Below, piece after piece: positions 12,714 to 24,074 of a DNA stretch of 64,000 nucleotides. How positions within the stretch are numbered: the stretch's first letter is position 1; every line of letters begins with the position of its first letter. Source of the stretch: Ailurus styani (lineage: Eukaryota; Chordata; Mammalia; Carnivora; Ailuridae); NCBI GenBank assembly GCA_002007465.1, contig LNAC01000778.1, forward strand, positions 617,673-681,672, in the 5' to 3' direction. The notes under the pieces were generated by a model. That model was not told where the DNA came from. It did not search any database and saw only the letters and a list, made by a program, of their open reading frames with translations. The position numbers were made by a program, and so were the translations under genes.

Positions 12714-13118
12714 GTGCAAAAATGTATAATAAGCAGTTTCTGGTGAGATTTGTGCTCTGCTCCTGCCCCTTGACATCACGGGTCAGATTCATTTTGACCT
12801 AAATTTAAGTATTACCTGGTTTCCTTTTCAAGACACTAAGAAAATGTCCCTTCAAAGACAGAGGTAGTGATTCTCACAGATTATCCCAGGGAAAGCAAAG
12901 TTGAGCAACAGGGCCCAGCACACAGGTGACCCCGTGTACATTTTAACATCACCACCATCATCTACTTTCACAAATGAGACTTCCGAGGTTCATAACCAAA
13001 ATAACTGATCCTTATTCACACTTGTAAGCTACTTCGCTTGTTAAAGAAATTTATTCTTTGCCAAAAGTAAGGGAAAAAAAGCTCTGGGAATTACAACTTC
13101 ATGAGAAACATTTGGGAT

Positions 13119-13490
13119 TGTGAAAAACAAGACAGAAGGACCAAAATGGAGTCACTTACGCTAAGCCCCATGTCACCAAACCGAGACCTGATGACAGTAC
13201 CAGCTGTCCTAGACGTGGACTCTTAGCCCAGTCCATCAGGAATCACCCAGTCAGTGCCAGTGAGGCAAACCCCTGTCATTCCCTAAAAGAAAGTGACCCC
13301 GCGGCAATCAATCCCCTTTTGTGCGACACATAACTTCCTTGTTTTTGCTCCCTTCTGCCTACAAGTCTCTCTTTTGTACAGCTCCGTGGAGCTCCTACTA
13401 TCTGATAGACTGGATGTTGCCCGATTTGAATAGATTTTTGCTCAAATAAACTCTTCAAGTTTTTAATATGCCTCAGTTTAGCTTTTAACA
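13119..13490 (+). mobile_element. Solo LTR of an old endogenous retrovirus (ERVL-like)
   Basis: A 372-base unit starting TG and ending CA, flanked by GGGAT (13114-13118) and GGACT (13491-13495), a one-mismatch 5-base duplication. It carries an AATAAA signal at 13445 followed by a T-rich end. The 'aaaatggagtcactta' and 'agcccagtccatcaggaa' phrases are typical of ERVL LTR33-like repeats, but the subfamily is from memory. There is no internal viral coding region, so this is a solo LTR. Confidence 0.7.
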
Positions 13491-13549
13491 GGACTCACAG
13501 ACTGCCTTTAAAACATATAATGACTTCTGCCTCAGAATTTCTATCCAGG

Positions 13550-13742
13550 GCGGGACACGCAGTGTGACTGTCTGGGGGCGGGACACGCAGCGTGACTCTG
13601 TCCAGTGTGACATGCAGTGTGACTCTGTCCAGGGGCAGGACACACAGTGTGACTCTGTCCAGGGCTGGAGATGTAATGTGACTCTGTCCAGTGTGACACG
13701 CAGTGTGACTCTGTCCAAGATGGGACACGCAGTGTGACTCTC
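13550..13742 (+). repeat. GC-rich minisatellite, about 7 units
   Basis: Tandem, imperfect units built on GACACGCAGTGTGACTCTGTCCA with unit lengths of about 25-32 bases. Units are distinguished by the spacer (GGGGCG, GGGGCA, AGGGCT, AGATGG). It lies 60 bases after the solo LTR. Open frames on the minus strand here are produced by the repeat and are not genes. Confidence 0.9.
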
Positions 13743-14117
13743 CTACAGCTACGAAAACCATCCAAAAGACTTCAGTCCCACCAACTATATAGTTTAACAT
13801 CAAGAATCCCTCCTAAAAGACGATTTTACTATAGAAAATTTTTGCTTTCATTGAACTTCAAACTTCATTGCCTTTGTGATATAACATAAACGTTTATTTT
13901 TTAATTCCTAAAAATATGACCCTAGATTATAACCTTTCTCATTATTCTAATTCCAAGAATAGCTCTTAATCTAAGAAATATACTTAAATTAACTCTCCCC
14001 TCATGTTAATGCACTGAAGAAAAGCAACACTCTAACAGGGCCAAAAGATCTGAAAAAAAAATGAAAAGACCAAATAAAATGGTAACTTGAGAGCAGCAGT
14101 TTATTTTTAAATTTTTT

Positions 14118-14310
14118 TTTAGATTTTTTTATTTATATTTTTGACAGAGAGAGAGACACAGTGAGAGAGGGAACACAAGCAGGGGGAGCGGGAGAGAAGA
14201 AGCAGGCTTCCTGCGGAGCAGGGAGCTGGACACAGGGCTCGATCCCAGGACCCTGGGATCATGACCTGAGCCGAAAGCAGACCCTTAACAACTAAGCCAC
14301 CCAGGCGCCC
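14118..14310 (-). repeat. Carnivore tRNA-derived SINE
   Basis: Reverse copy, older subtype (GACAGAGAGAGAGACACAGTG, GGAGCTGGACACAGGG), ending AAGCCACCCAGGCGCCC. Confidence 0.92.
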
Positions 14311-14344
14311 CTATTTTTAGTTTTTTTAAGAAACTTATTTTTCT

Positions 14345-14540
14345 GGGCACCTGGGTGTCTCAGGGTTAAAGCTTCTGCCTTCGGCTCAGGTCATGATCTC
14401 AGGGTCCTGGGATCGAGTCCCGCATCGGGCTCTCTGCTCAGTGGGGAGCCTGCTTCCTCCTCTCTCTCTGCCTGCCTCTCTGCCTACTTGTAATCCCTCT
14501 CTGTCAAATAAATAAATAAAAATCTAAAAAAAAAAAAAAG
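14345..14540 (+). repeat. Carnivore tRNA-derived SINE
   Basis: Full copy with a (AAATAAA)n A-tail. Target duplication AAGAAACTTATTTTTCT at 14328-14344 and AAGAAGCTTATTTTTCT at 14541-14557. Confidence 0.96.
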
Positions 14541-14557
14541 AAGAAGCTTATTTTTCT

Positions 14558-14647
14558 TAGTAATCTCTACACCCAAAGTGAGGCTCAAACTCACGACCGT
14601 GAGATCAACAGTTACCTGTTCCTTCAACTGAGCCAGCCAGGAGTCCC
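14558..14647 (-). repeat. Short, older tRNA-Lys SINE without CT body
   Basis: Reverse copy of the short subtype: 'aatctctacacccaaagtg', 'ctcaaactcacgac' and a head ending GAGCCAGCCAGGAGTCCC. The newer SINE at 14345 is inserted just beside it. Confidence 0.8.
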
Positions 14648-14860
14648 AAAAGAAGTAGTTTATTTTTAGAAAGCCACCAAAGTACCTGTGGTAAGTTTAA
14701 GTTTTCAGCTTCTATTAAAAATATCACCCAGGAACCTGTTGGAACTCAGCTCTGGAAAAGACCTCATAGCAGAAAGCCATGTACCTTTTCTGAAATACCT
14801 TGTGTCTAGTATCCTGTTACTGTATGTTATGCAATGAGCATATTAAACTATCTACATCTG

Positions 14861-15060
14861 GGGCGCCTGGGTGGCTCAGTGGGTTAAAGCCGCTGCCTTT
14901 GGCTCAGGTCATGATCCCAGGGTCCTGGGATCGAGGCCCACATCGGGCTCTCTGCTCAGCGGGGAGCCTGCTTCCTCCTCTCTCCTCTCTCTCTGCCTGT
15001 CTCTCCGCCTACTTGTAATCTCTCTCTCTGTGTCAAATGAATAAAATATTAAAAAAAAAA
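14861..15060 (+). repeat. Carnivore tRNA-derived SINE (young subfamily)
   Basis: Complete copy GGGGCGCCTGGGTGGCTCAG to A-tail. Target duplication AAACTATCTACATCTG at 14845-14860 and AAACTATCTACGTCTG at 15061-15076. Confidence 0.97.
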
Positions 15061-15175
15061 AAACTATCTACGTCTGTTTTTAAATGGTAGCTACAACTTG
15101 GAATTGTTTTAAAATACCTAAGGCGAGGAGGGCCAGCTCTACCTTTTCTGATGAAGGTCAATAAAGATAACATTC

Positions 15176-15370
15176 GGGGTGCCTGGGTGGCTCAGTCGGT
15201 TAAGTGGCTGCCTTCGGCTCGTGATCCCAGGGTTCTGGGATCGAGCCCCACATCAGGCTCTCTGCTCGGTGGAGAGCCTGCTTCCCCCTCTCTCTCTGCC
15301 TGCCACTCTGCCTGCTTGTGTGTGCTCTCTCTCTCTCTGTCAAATAAATAAATCAAATCTTTAAAAAAAA
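15176..15370 (+). repeat. Carnivore tRNA-derived SINE
   Basis: Complete copy. Flanks ATAACATTC (15167-15175) and ATAATATTC (15371-15379). Confidence 0.95.
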
Positions 15371-15379
15371 ATAATATTC

Positions 15380-16100
15380 ATCCTTCCTTGAAACAGGTCT
15401 AACAACACAATTATTTACATTATTTGGTCTTTCAAATGAAAGGGTCTTTTTTTCTACCATTCTGAAAACAATATATACCATTAACCTATATTTCAGTTTT
15501 TTAGCAGTATAATTATATTGCCTTAGTAAAACAACTACAAAATCAACATTCTCCAGTTTTAGTAACTCAAAGCTGAAGATGGTAAAAGAAAGAGAAGATC
15601 CAGATTCACTTTCTGGTTTTCAGTTGTGTCATTAATTTTTTAAATATCAGAAAACATGGTCAAATGATTCGCTAGTATAAAACACACTGCTGGCTCTCAG
15701 AGACTCAGAACCCAGTAATAGTAACACTTCTTGCAATCAGCTCCTGGGAGCAGCTGGTCCAATCTGATGGGGATGGGGGGAGGGAGGCTGCATTTACACG
15801 CACCTGATTAAAATTAAAGGTTAAATTTTAAAGGCAGATCAATCTGTTTTCAAAATAACAGTCTAAGAATACAGCTTACAATCTAGGGGAGACCAAAGTT
15901 GTGTCTCTGACTTCATCTAAAAATCCAAAGGATGTTACATCTGAGAGAAATCTATCTCATCTCCCACAAATGCTGATACACTGTTATGTCAATCCAAGTT
16001 TAGGGTAGGAGAATTAGCTGTAGGAGAGACACAGAATTATGTACTCCGGCCAATTAAAATTCAGTGGGGATAAGGCACCTTTCCTGCATTCACTTCATGA
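15380..16100. other. Intronic DNA with no recognised feature
   Basis: AT-rich. A G-run (GGGGATGGGGGGAGGG) at 15766-15785 is the only notable composition. Confidence 0.5.
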
Positions 16101-16104
16101 ATTA

Positions 16105-16215
16105 CAACAACACAGTTCTATAGAAGATGGTTTAAGTATGTTGCCCAAGGTCACACAGCTGATAAGTGGTGCAGCCAAGATTCTAGACAGTGTCCGTCTG
16201 CCTCTGCCTCTGGCA
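16105..16215 (+). repeat. MIR relic
   Basis: Contains the conserved MIR core 'cccaaggtcacacagctgat' followed by 'agtggtgcagccaagattc'. Confidence 0.85.
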
Positions 16216-16429
16216 CCACTCCATGCCAAACCCATCACCGGCCCTCACTGACTATTTGATCAAGAAATGACAGAATGACCTCAAACCCAAGCTCTTCAGT
16301 TCTACACCATACTGTCCATTGTACTTAAGATAAACATCAGACAGTTAAAGTCTCTCATTGGAAACCTGATAGAATTACCTTTAAAGAAAGTTTAAACAAG
16401 CATCCAGAGTGACTTTGTTATACCCTGAA

Positions 16430-18720
16430 GACCCTTGATCCAACTATGGCCACTTTGCTCTGCCACCTCGGTCATCCACAAAATGCAAGACTCCGGAGAA
16501 CCACTTTCTCCCAGAGTTCATGTCCACGCTCCTTCCAGCTTCCCCCCACTGGAATGCAGCATCCCAAGGTCAGGGAGCATCTGCTGCTGCCATTTCCAGG
16601 GCAACGGTCCCTGTACAGTGCCTGGCCAACATAACTACTCAATTGAACTTCCTCCCATCCCTTCCCACCTTCCTTCCCAACACTTTCCCCACACCCTCAA
16701 GTGCTTTTACAAAGCACTCCCAACATACTCCACTGAGCTGAAACCTGGATCTTCTCCAGGAACACCACCTCTCTTGGAAGGCCCTGCTCCCTGCACACAG
16801 CAGGACCAAAAGACAGCGAGGGACCCTCATGGCTCCCCACATGGGCACCGCACCACCACCTGGTACCCCATGCCCATGCGGGGGCGTCTCTGAGAGTCAC
16901 AGATTCAGGGGCCCCTCCTGATAGGTCTCTGGCTCCATGCTCTTCACATTCCGGTTCTGCCATCACCATAGACAACTTCAGGGTCCAAGCCCGTCCTCAC
17001 GTCTTCTTAGCCTCAGCCTCACCTGTAACCACACACCTGCTGGTCCTTCCCTCAGGAACCTGAAACCCCACTGTGCACATCTGGCCAAATCTCCCCATTC
17101 TCCTAGGACTCCCACTTCCTTACTTTGCATCCTGCTTTTTCTTTTCCCTCAATTCGTTAATTACAATGCTCACAGTTTAGGAGAGGGAATGCGATGTGTG
17201 AACAAACCACCACGGTATTAAATGATGTGTAAACAGCAGCCTGAGTACCTGCTCTATAGACAGGTGGCATCCAGAGAGAAAGAAAGGGCACTGAGGGGTA
17301 AGGAGACATGGTTGGGAGCGAGCTGTGGGAAGGCCTGGGAAGCGAAGCCTCTGGAGGGCTCCAAATGTGCACAGGCAGGTACCCAGCAGCGGCAGCAACG
17401 TGTGTCCCTGGGGCCTAGGGCCGGGCGGCCACCTGCCAACATTCCCCCTCTCCAGGGGGCACCGCTCACGGCCGTCTCTTCTCACGACATGCCAAAGTAG
17501 TAAAGTCAGGTTTGGGGTTTTGGTTTAACAGTTATTTGGCGAGGCATGTTTAATTTTCCTTTATGAGAACACTGCCATCTCCCACAGAGCACACCACTAG
17601 GGGCCCCGCGCACAGCAGCGCACAGGGAGCGCAGCGGAGCGGGGGAGAGCTTGGGGCCACTGCATCACGTGGACACCGCAGCGGCGATCTTACCCTAGTC
17701 TATAAAAGTGCTGGTCTGCCATGGATTTGGGGGCGGGGAGGTTGATCCTTCCTGTAGTTTGTGGAACAGGGACCTGATCTCTGATCATAATCAGAGAATG
17801 GCTGTGCCTTCTACCTACTCATGTCCCCTCTACAGGGCAGTGTCCAGTAACCAGGACCCACGAGGGCCCCAGTGGGCTCCAAGGGCCCCCCAAGCCATCT
17901 GCCAAGTCCCTCCACCACCGCAGGCGGGAAGAGTCTGAGGACAGCACCCTGGGAGCAGGAGGGGACAGCCTGCTCTGCGCCCCACCCTGTCCTGAACTGA
18001 TCATGTTTTTACTACCCTTCTTTTCCCCCTTCCCTGGGGGGCTCGAAGAGAACTTTGATGAAAATGCAATTAAGTTCAAGAGATAACTGAATTTCTCACT
18101 GGCCTTGAGAGAGCCTATCAGCATTCCTGGGCCTAACAAAAAAGAACCAGGGACTCAACAATGCCCATGAATTGCAAGGGCTCTCTTTCCCACAGCACTC
18201 CAGGGACCCAAGAAGGGCGGCGCTTACAAGGGCCAGGAAATCAGCACTGCCTGAGGGTGACCGGAGGGGAGGGCAGAGGACGGGCGGAGATGGGCGCAGT
18301 GCTTCCTCTGCTCACTTGGTTTTACATGTAGAGAACCACAGGGGAGAAGTAGTCTGGGCACAGAGAACCAACAGGTGCATAAAGTGGCCTGGAACCACTT
18401 GCAGCCACCGGAGGGAGAAGCCCGGGGGCTGCGCTGGCATCTCAGAGAAGCTCTCCAGGTCCACCATCCACCCTCGCTTCTCGATCCCCCCGCCAGGGCC
18501 GGCCCCTCAGGGTTCATCCCGCTGCCTCAGCTGAACCGTCGGGCCCTTGATGTCGGCCTCATCCTGGGTGTCCCCTTTCCACCAAATTCTCCATGTCTAG
18601 CTTTGCAGCTACTTCGGATGCACCTCTCCACCCAGGCCGGGCTCCTGGCAGCCGTGTCTATGCAGGAGATGCCACTGGACAACAGGCTCACACTGTGAAA
18701 CAAACTGGAGAGAATACTGT
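16430..18720. other. GC-rich intronic patch with scattered CpGs
   Basis: A block of clearly higher GC than its surroundings, with CpG clusters at about 17380-17480, 17600-17700 and 18200-18560. Several overlapping open frames on both strands (up to 152 codons at 16435-16893) come from the low density of stop codons at this composition. None shows family motifs or splice-consistent coding. Could be a regulatory element or an unrecognised old repeat. Confidence 0.5.
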
Positions 18721-18759
18721 GTTGTGTTTTTCATGGATTATCTCCTGTCTAATCACTAT

Positions 18760-18910
18760 GATAGTCGTGTGAAATACGTATTACTCCCATTTTATACCTG
18801 AAGAAACTGAGCTTTAGCAAGGTGACTAAGCCCCCGGGCCCCTCCCACACTTTTAATAAGTGGATATATGGGTAGCAGAGCTAGTATTCCAACCTAGGTC
18901 TCTCTGAATC
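18760..18910 (+). repeat. MIR relic
   Basis: 'attactcccattttatacct', 'gaagaaactgagctttagc' and 'agcagagctagtattccaac' follow the MIR core order. Confidence 0.75.
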
Positions 18911-19119
18911 CAGAGCCTCTTCTGCCTCCTCTGATAACAGAGACCCTGAGGCTGTGAAGGAATGGTACATTAAAGGCAGAAATAAATCCTGGCTTCAAGC
19001 CCCTGCTGCCCATGGCCGTGGACATCTGCTTACTCCAGGCCACAGGTACGGGATGCTGGGGCAAGGTGCAGAGCAGCAAGGCGGGAGGAAGGACTTCATG
19101 ATAAAAACAGCTAGCTACT

Positions 19120-19231
19120 GCTCAGCGGGGAGCCTGCTTCCTCCTCTCTCTCTGCGCCTCTCTGCCTACTTGTGATCTCTCTCTGTCAAATAAATAAATA
19201 AAATCTTTAAAAAACAACAACAACAAAAACC
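19120..19231 (+). repeat. 5'-truncated carnivore SINE with intact target duplication
   Basis: Starts mid-element at GCTCAGCGGGGAGCCTGC, lacking the whole tRNA head, yet is flanked by CAGCTAGCTACT at 19108-19119 and 19232-19243. The tail is (AAC)n-modified. Confidence 0.93.
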
Positions 19232-19379
19232 CAGCTAGCTACTAGTGATAAGGCACAAACACTCACCTTGCTTTCCTGTTGAAACCACATTACAACCCCT
19301 AATGACCAGCCCCCTTTCTGTGAGCGTGCCTGCCCTACAAGAGTTGTAGGTTTCCTCCTTTTCCATTTGTGGGTATTAC

Positions 19380-19535
19380 CGTATTCACCCCACCAAGTCA
19401 GTCACTGCCAGCTCCCCTGCTAGACCGTGAACTTCCAAAGGGCCATATCTTACTCTTCTTGCATGCCTCGCCCTGAATCTGGCATACAGTAGGGGGGCAG
19501 TAAATGTCTGCAGAATGAATTAGGAAATTAGTTCA
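19380..19535 (+). repeat. L2 3' end relic
   Basis: Matches the L2 terminal order: 'ctagaccgtgaacttccaaa', 'atcttactcttcttgcatg', 'ctggcatacagtagg', 'cagtaaatgtctgcagaatg'. Confidence 0.8.
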
Positions 19536-20289
19536 AGGAATATGCTCCCGGTATGCATTATCTGGTGTTGGTAATGACCAAGCTTGAAATAAGCTTTCAA
19601 ACTGAAGCTCATTTCAAAAATAAAATATAAATGTAAATATATTCATTTCAGCAAATTGGTCTGACAACATGAGAATGACCTCTTGAAAAAAAAAATAGGA
19701 GGGTTAAAAGCTCTCATCAAAGAACTTTAAAGAAAAAAACAATGAACACCAAGGCTACAAAATGTTTCCAGGACAAAACAAAAGGAAGCATATGTTCCCT
19801 GAATCAAGGAAGCATATGTTCCCCGAGTTGGAGTCAATAAAAGATCTGAACTTCTGTTATTTCACTATTATCTTGAGGACTAATCACTTTCTGGTTTTGG
19901 TGATTTTACTGAGTTTTTAATATATCATTTTACACAGTGGGTGTGTGAAATTTAAAGACTTAATTTCACCTCTGAATTACTCCAAATGCTAGTGCAGGGA
20001 AAATTAAAAAATTTTAGCTCTGTTAAAAATGCACTATAAAATCCAATGCTCATGTTATGGCTAAAAATTGAAGTGTGGCTAATTATCTACATGAGAAAAG
20101 AAAATTACCAAATTCATAATTTGGAGTTCCATTTTCACTTCTATTATAAGAAATAATTATGCATCAGAGCAAGTAACGCTCAACAGCAGTCCGGGAACCC
20201 AGTACTAAATAAAGCAATGCTCAACGCGAAGCCTTCGCCGACACCAACGGGCACGATGACCAGACAGCGGGTGCGCCCAAGCGAGCTAA

Positions 20290-20780
20290 GAATTCATAAC
20301 TGATGATACAGGGAATGGTTTCATCGGGAGGAAGAAACTGCAGAACTTCAAGAAAAGCAGACTTCAAAAATTTTAGGGAGTCAGTTTATGAAAGATTAGA
20401 AAAATGGAGCCATGAAAATTAAATGCAACATAAAATCCTTGAATCAGCTAAGATAAAGAGAGAGGAACAGAGGCTACACCAAGACAAGGAAGGACACTGG
20501 ACTCTATACAGATAACAGGACTGTGTCAAGGTTAAATTCCTTGAGTGTAGTATTATGCAAAAGAATGACCTTGTTCTTAGGAGACACAAATGAAGTATTC
20601 AGAATTCCTAAAAGATCCAGTGACAAAACAAAGTGTGGGTATGAGCTTGTGTACAGAAGGAAGGAGAAGGGCCTAAAAATGTGGCAAAATATGAACTGGG
20701 AAATCCAGAGAAAAGTGATCACTGAACATCTTCAAACTTTTCTATAAGCTTGACTTCTTTCAAAATAAAATCCTGGGGTT
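20290..20780 (+). mobile_element. Old L1 3' UTR fragment
   Basis: 'ggacactggactctatacag', 'gtgtgggtatgagcttgtg', 'aaaaatgtggcaaaatatg' and 'gacttctttcaaaataaaat' have the layout of an L1M 3' UTR ending near an AATAAA. Confidence 0.6.
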
Positions 20781-21689
20781 AAAACAAAATCAGAAAGAGT
20801 GTGGTCTGACTTCATACTGCAAGGCACTGTCTCAAGAGGAACAAAAAATTTCTTTTACTTTTTTTTTCCCCAATTCAGAGACAAAACCACAGAGGAAAAC
20901 CATTATAATCTTCTTTCTAAAAACCCATAACATGCAAACAGTAAAAGGAGATGCCCCATATTAAAGGATGATATCAAAGAGTGTTATGACTCTCTAAGGC
21001 TTATTCATGACAGGCTAAGGCACAGCACTGAGGGTTTTATTGTTTTGTTTTAAACTATGTTCAGAAAATGGCTGACCTTAACTAACATTTCTGAGAGCCT
21101 AACAAACCACTCTGCTTTATAAAAACCATCTAGCTTAACCATTGTAACAAGCGGGATTATAGCTCTTATGATCCCAACCTGAAAGAAACTGAAAATAAGA
21201 AAGACTCTAAGGAAAATAACTTACGTGCAAATTCGCACAGTACAGTTGGTTTGAACTCAAGTCTGTGAAACCCCACACTCTAGAGTTTTTCCCATATAAT
21301 ATACTAGATGAACAGAGAAGCAACAGGACTGTTGTCTGTGTAAAGTTTTACTCTTCAAACATTTATCCAACAACTATGTCTACCACTACCATTAATTTTT
21401 AGTAATTGTAACAATAAATGGCATATCTTCATTATTCCACCAAGAATAACCTTCCAAAACACTCCAAACTGTCAATGTTAATTCTAATTCCATCAAAATT
21501 CCAAGAGATTATGTGTATTTTATGTTAATTTTATGTATGTTATGTATAATCACATAATAGCTTATGTGATTATAAAATAGATTATGTGTGACTTCTGTGT
21601 ATTTATAAAAGACATACTGATAAGAAATGATTACTAAGAGTAGAAATGAGTTAAAAAAAGAACAAAAGTACTTCGTTTGTTCAAAAAAG

Positions 21690-21835
21690 GTACTATTTAA
21701 AACTAAGGCTGTGGGTAATCATATTGCATTATGTACATGTATGAAATCAATGCACCGCACATCTGAAACACACACAACGTTCTACGTCAACTATAGCTCA
21801 GTGAACAACAAATATAAAAAAATAAGTGACAAAAT
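21690..21835 (+). mobile_element. L1 3' terminal fragment
   Basis: 'catattgcattatgtacatg', 'tatgaaatcaatgcaccgc' and 'tctacgtcaactatagctc' then A-rich sequence: the last part of an L1 3' UTR. Confidence 0.65.
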
Positions 21836-21839
21836 TAAG

Positions 21840-23838
21840 GTTATGGGGTGTTGTCCATACCAAAGGAAGATGCCAAGATACATTTATCTGGATTTCAGAA
21901 GACACCTGACAGTTTCAATCATGTTTTGTAGAAAGTAACCAATCTAATGCCCACCTGTGTTTGTTGCCATTCATCATCCCCTACTTTATGTCTTTCATCC
22001 CCGCACCTAGAGGGAAATGAGCTTAAGAAACCTTGAAACCTTTACAAACTCTTAAGATTCTAGGAAATTCATTTGAAAATGCTAAGTGACACATCTATTT
22101 ATAGAAATGAAAACTGACGGGTTTGTGGGCAGGCACTGAAAACACATGAAGAGAGTTTAGCAGAAACAGTGTGGTGGAAGGTGTAAAAATAATCCTAAAT
22201 AATGTATTTGTTAAACACTTTCTTAATGTAAACATCCCCTCATACTCCTGAACTATAATAGAAGAAATGTCTTGTTTGAATTACTACCTTTGAAATATTT
22301 ATTTTTGCAAGATGCAGGAGGAATAGCAAAAGACAAAACCTCAAAGATTTAGAAAACTCAGGCAAAAGTTTAGAAATACATTGTAACATATTCTTTTCCA
22401 CTTTGATTCCATCAACAGTGACTGAATACCTAGCACTACCGTAGTATATTATACAGCATTTGTTGTTGAAATCATTATTAAAAAATAGATGAATAAGAAA
22501 CAAACTCTCATAGCACATAAACTTCTGGTTGATTTTACCTGGCTTATTTTATCCCCTAAATGATAGGTCTTATGTAAATTTTATAGTTCATTTCTGAAGA
22601 GAAAAAAGTATTTGTGAAATAAAACTCCATCAGAAAAAGACATGCTAAGAAATATTGTTAACTATCAAATATGAACTTCTACATTTTAAGTAGACATTTA
22701 TTATTTTCAGGAAATGATACGTTCAAATAAATTGATGTGTACCTCAACTACTAAATTAAATTCCTTTTAGCCTTTAAGTTACAAAAAGAACTACAGGATT
22801 TCCTCCTCAAGATGGCTTAAGACTGTTTTTGTATTCTCCTTTGCCAGAAAAGTTTTAGAGAAACTTTTATAAAAAATAAGAATGTCAAAAAAATTATAGA
22901 CAGGTAGATGATTAATAGGTCCCATTTCTTTTCTCCTTCTTAGATCACTGCTCTTTGTATCTAAGGTAGTAAAAACAATTTTATTTCCCTTGCCTGAAAG
23001 ACTGAAGATGCATGTAAAATAATCAATGTCAAGATTCATTCTCACAACAAATTCCAGTGTTTTGTATTCATTCCTACAGTAACAATTTTTACTCCTTTTA
23101 AGTCTTATTGCTAGATATGACACAACTCCTGAGCTTGTTATCACCTTATTTTTCTTTAAATCAAATTGTTTCCTGTTGTTTTCATCGACATTTCCTACGC
23201 CTGTTGTTCTAGAAATAAGCACATCTGACTCTACTGTGGGTTTCTTTGCTGGCATTCCATCTTCTCTACATTTCCAGCCAAGTCCTACTGCGATACACTG
23301 GACACGGATTTAGTGGTAGTGGAGATACTAAAATAATGATGCTTCAGAGCTAACCTACACGCTAGAGCCCCTGACCCATCGACTGAGGTTAAGTTTGTCC
23401 TACAACAAACACTAAAGCAACTTGCCCAGATATACATGTCTCATGTCATACAGTTTGAGACAGAAAGGGAGATGATGTCTTCTAAGACTCCTGACTGTGT
23501 GAGGGTGGAAAGAATTTCACACCATGAAGACGAGATATCATACTACGGATTCTCTTATTACTCCCCTCTTATTTCCACCACTGCTCACAAAAGACTACAT
23601 CCTTAAACTCCAACTCCATCACACTCGATGGCTCTACTCTGGGATCTCATCTGTTATCTTGCTGACATAAACATGATTCCTCATTCCACAAAAGTCATTA
23701 CAAGCCACTCTTTGTTTGCAACATTTAAAATAAGTATCTCTTTAGATTACAAAAAGCTCAGGAGGATAAAGTAGACACTATCCCAATACAGCATATTTTC
23801 TCAATCCTGGTCTTTTTCCTCTTACACCTGGTCATACA
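21840..23838. other. Intronic DNA with no recognised repeat
   Basis: AT-rich. Holds a 154-codon open frame on the minus strand (22791-23255) discussed under findings. No other feature seen. Confidence 0.5.
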
Positions 23839-23855
23839 TAATAAGAATGAATTTT

Positions 23856-24056
23856 GGGCGCCTGGGTGGCTCAGTGGGTTAAAGCCGCTGCCTTCGGCTC
23901 AGGTCATGATCCCAGGGTCCTGGGATCGAGGCCCACATCGGGCTCTCTGCTCAGCGGGGAGCCTGCTTCCTCCTCTCTCCTCTCTCTCTGCCTGCCTCTC
24001 TGCCTACTTGTAATCTCTCTCTCTGTGTCAAGTGAATAAATAAAATCTTTAAAAAA
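23856..24056 (+). repeat. Carnivore tRNA-derived SINE (young)
   Basis: Complete copy with a perfect 16-base target duplication AATAAGAATGAATTTT at 23840-23855 and 24057-24072. Confidence 0.98.
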
Positions 24057-24074
24057 AATAAGAATGAATTTTAA

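Noticed and set aside
13485..13803. Three overlapping minus-strand frames with repeated ESHCVS motifs
   Set aside because: Translation of the minisatellite; stop-free in several frames because of the unit sequence.
14800..15364. Frames with GWLSGLKPLPLAQV-like peptides here and at many other places
   Set aside because: Translation of the tRNA-derived SINE; the same peptide recurs at every copy.
16435..16893. 152-codon open frame in the GC-rich patch
   Set aside because: Composition-driven: overlapping frames exist on both strands, with Pro/Ser/His-rich translation and no motif.
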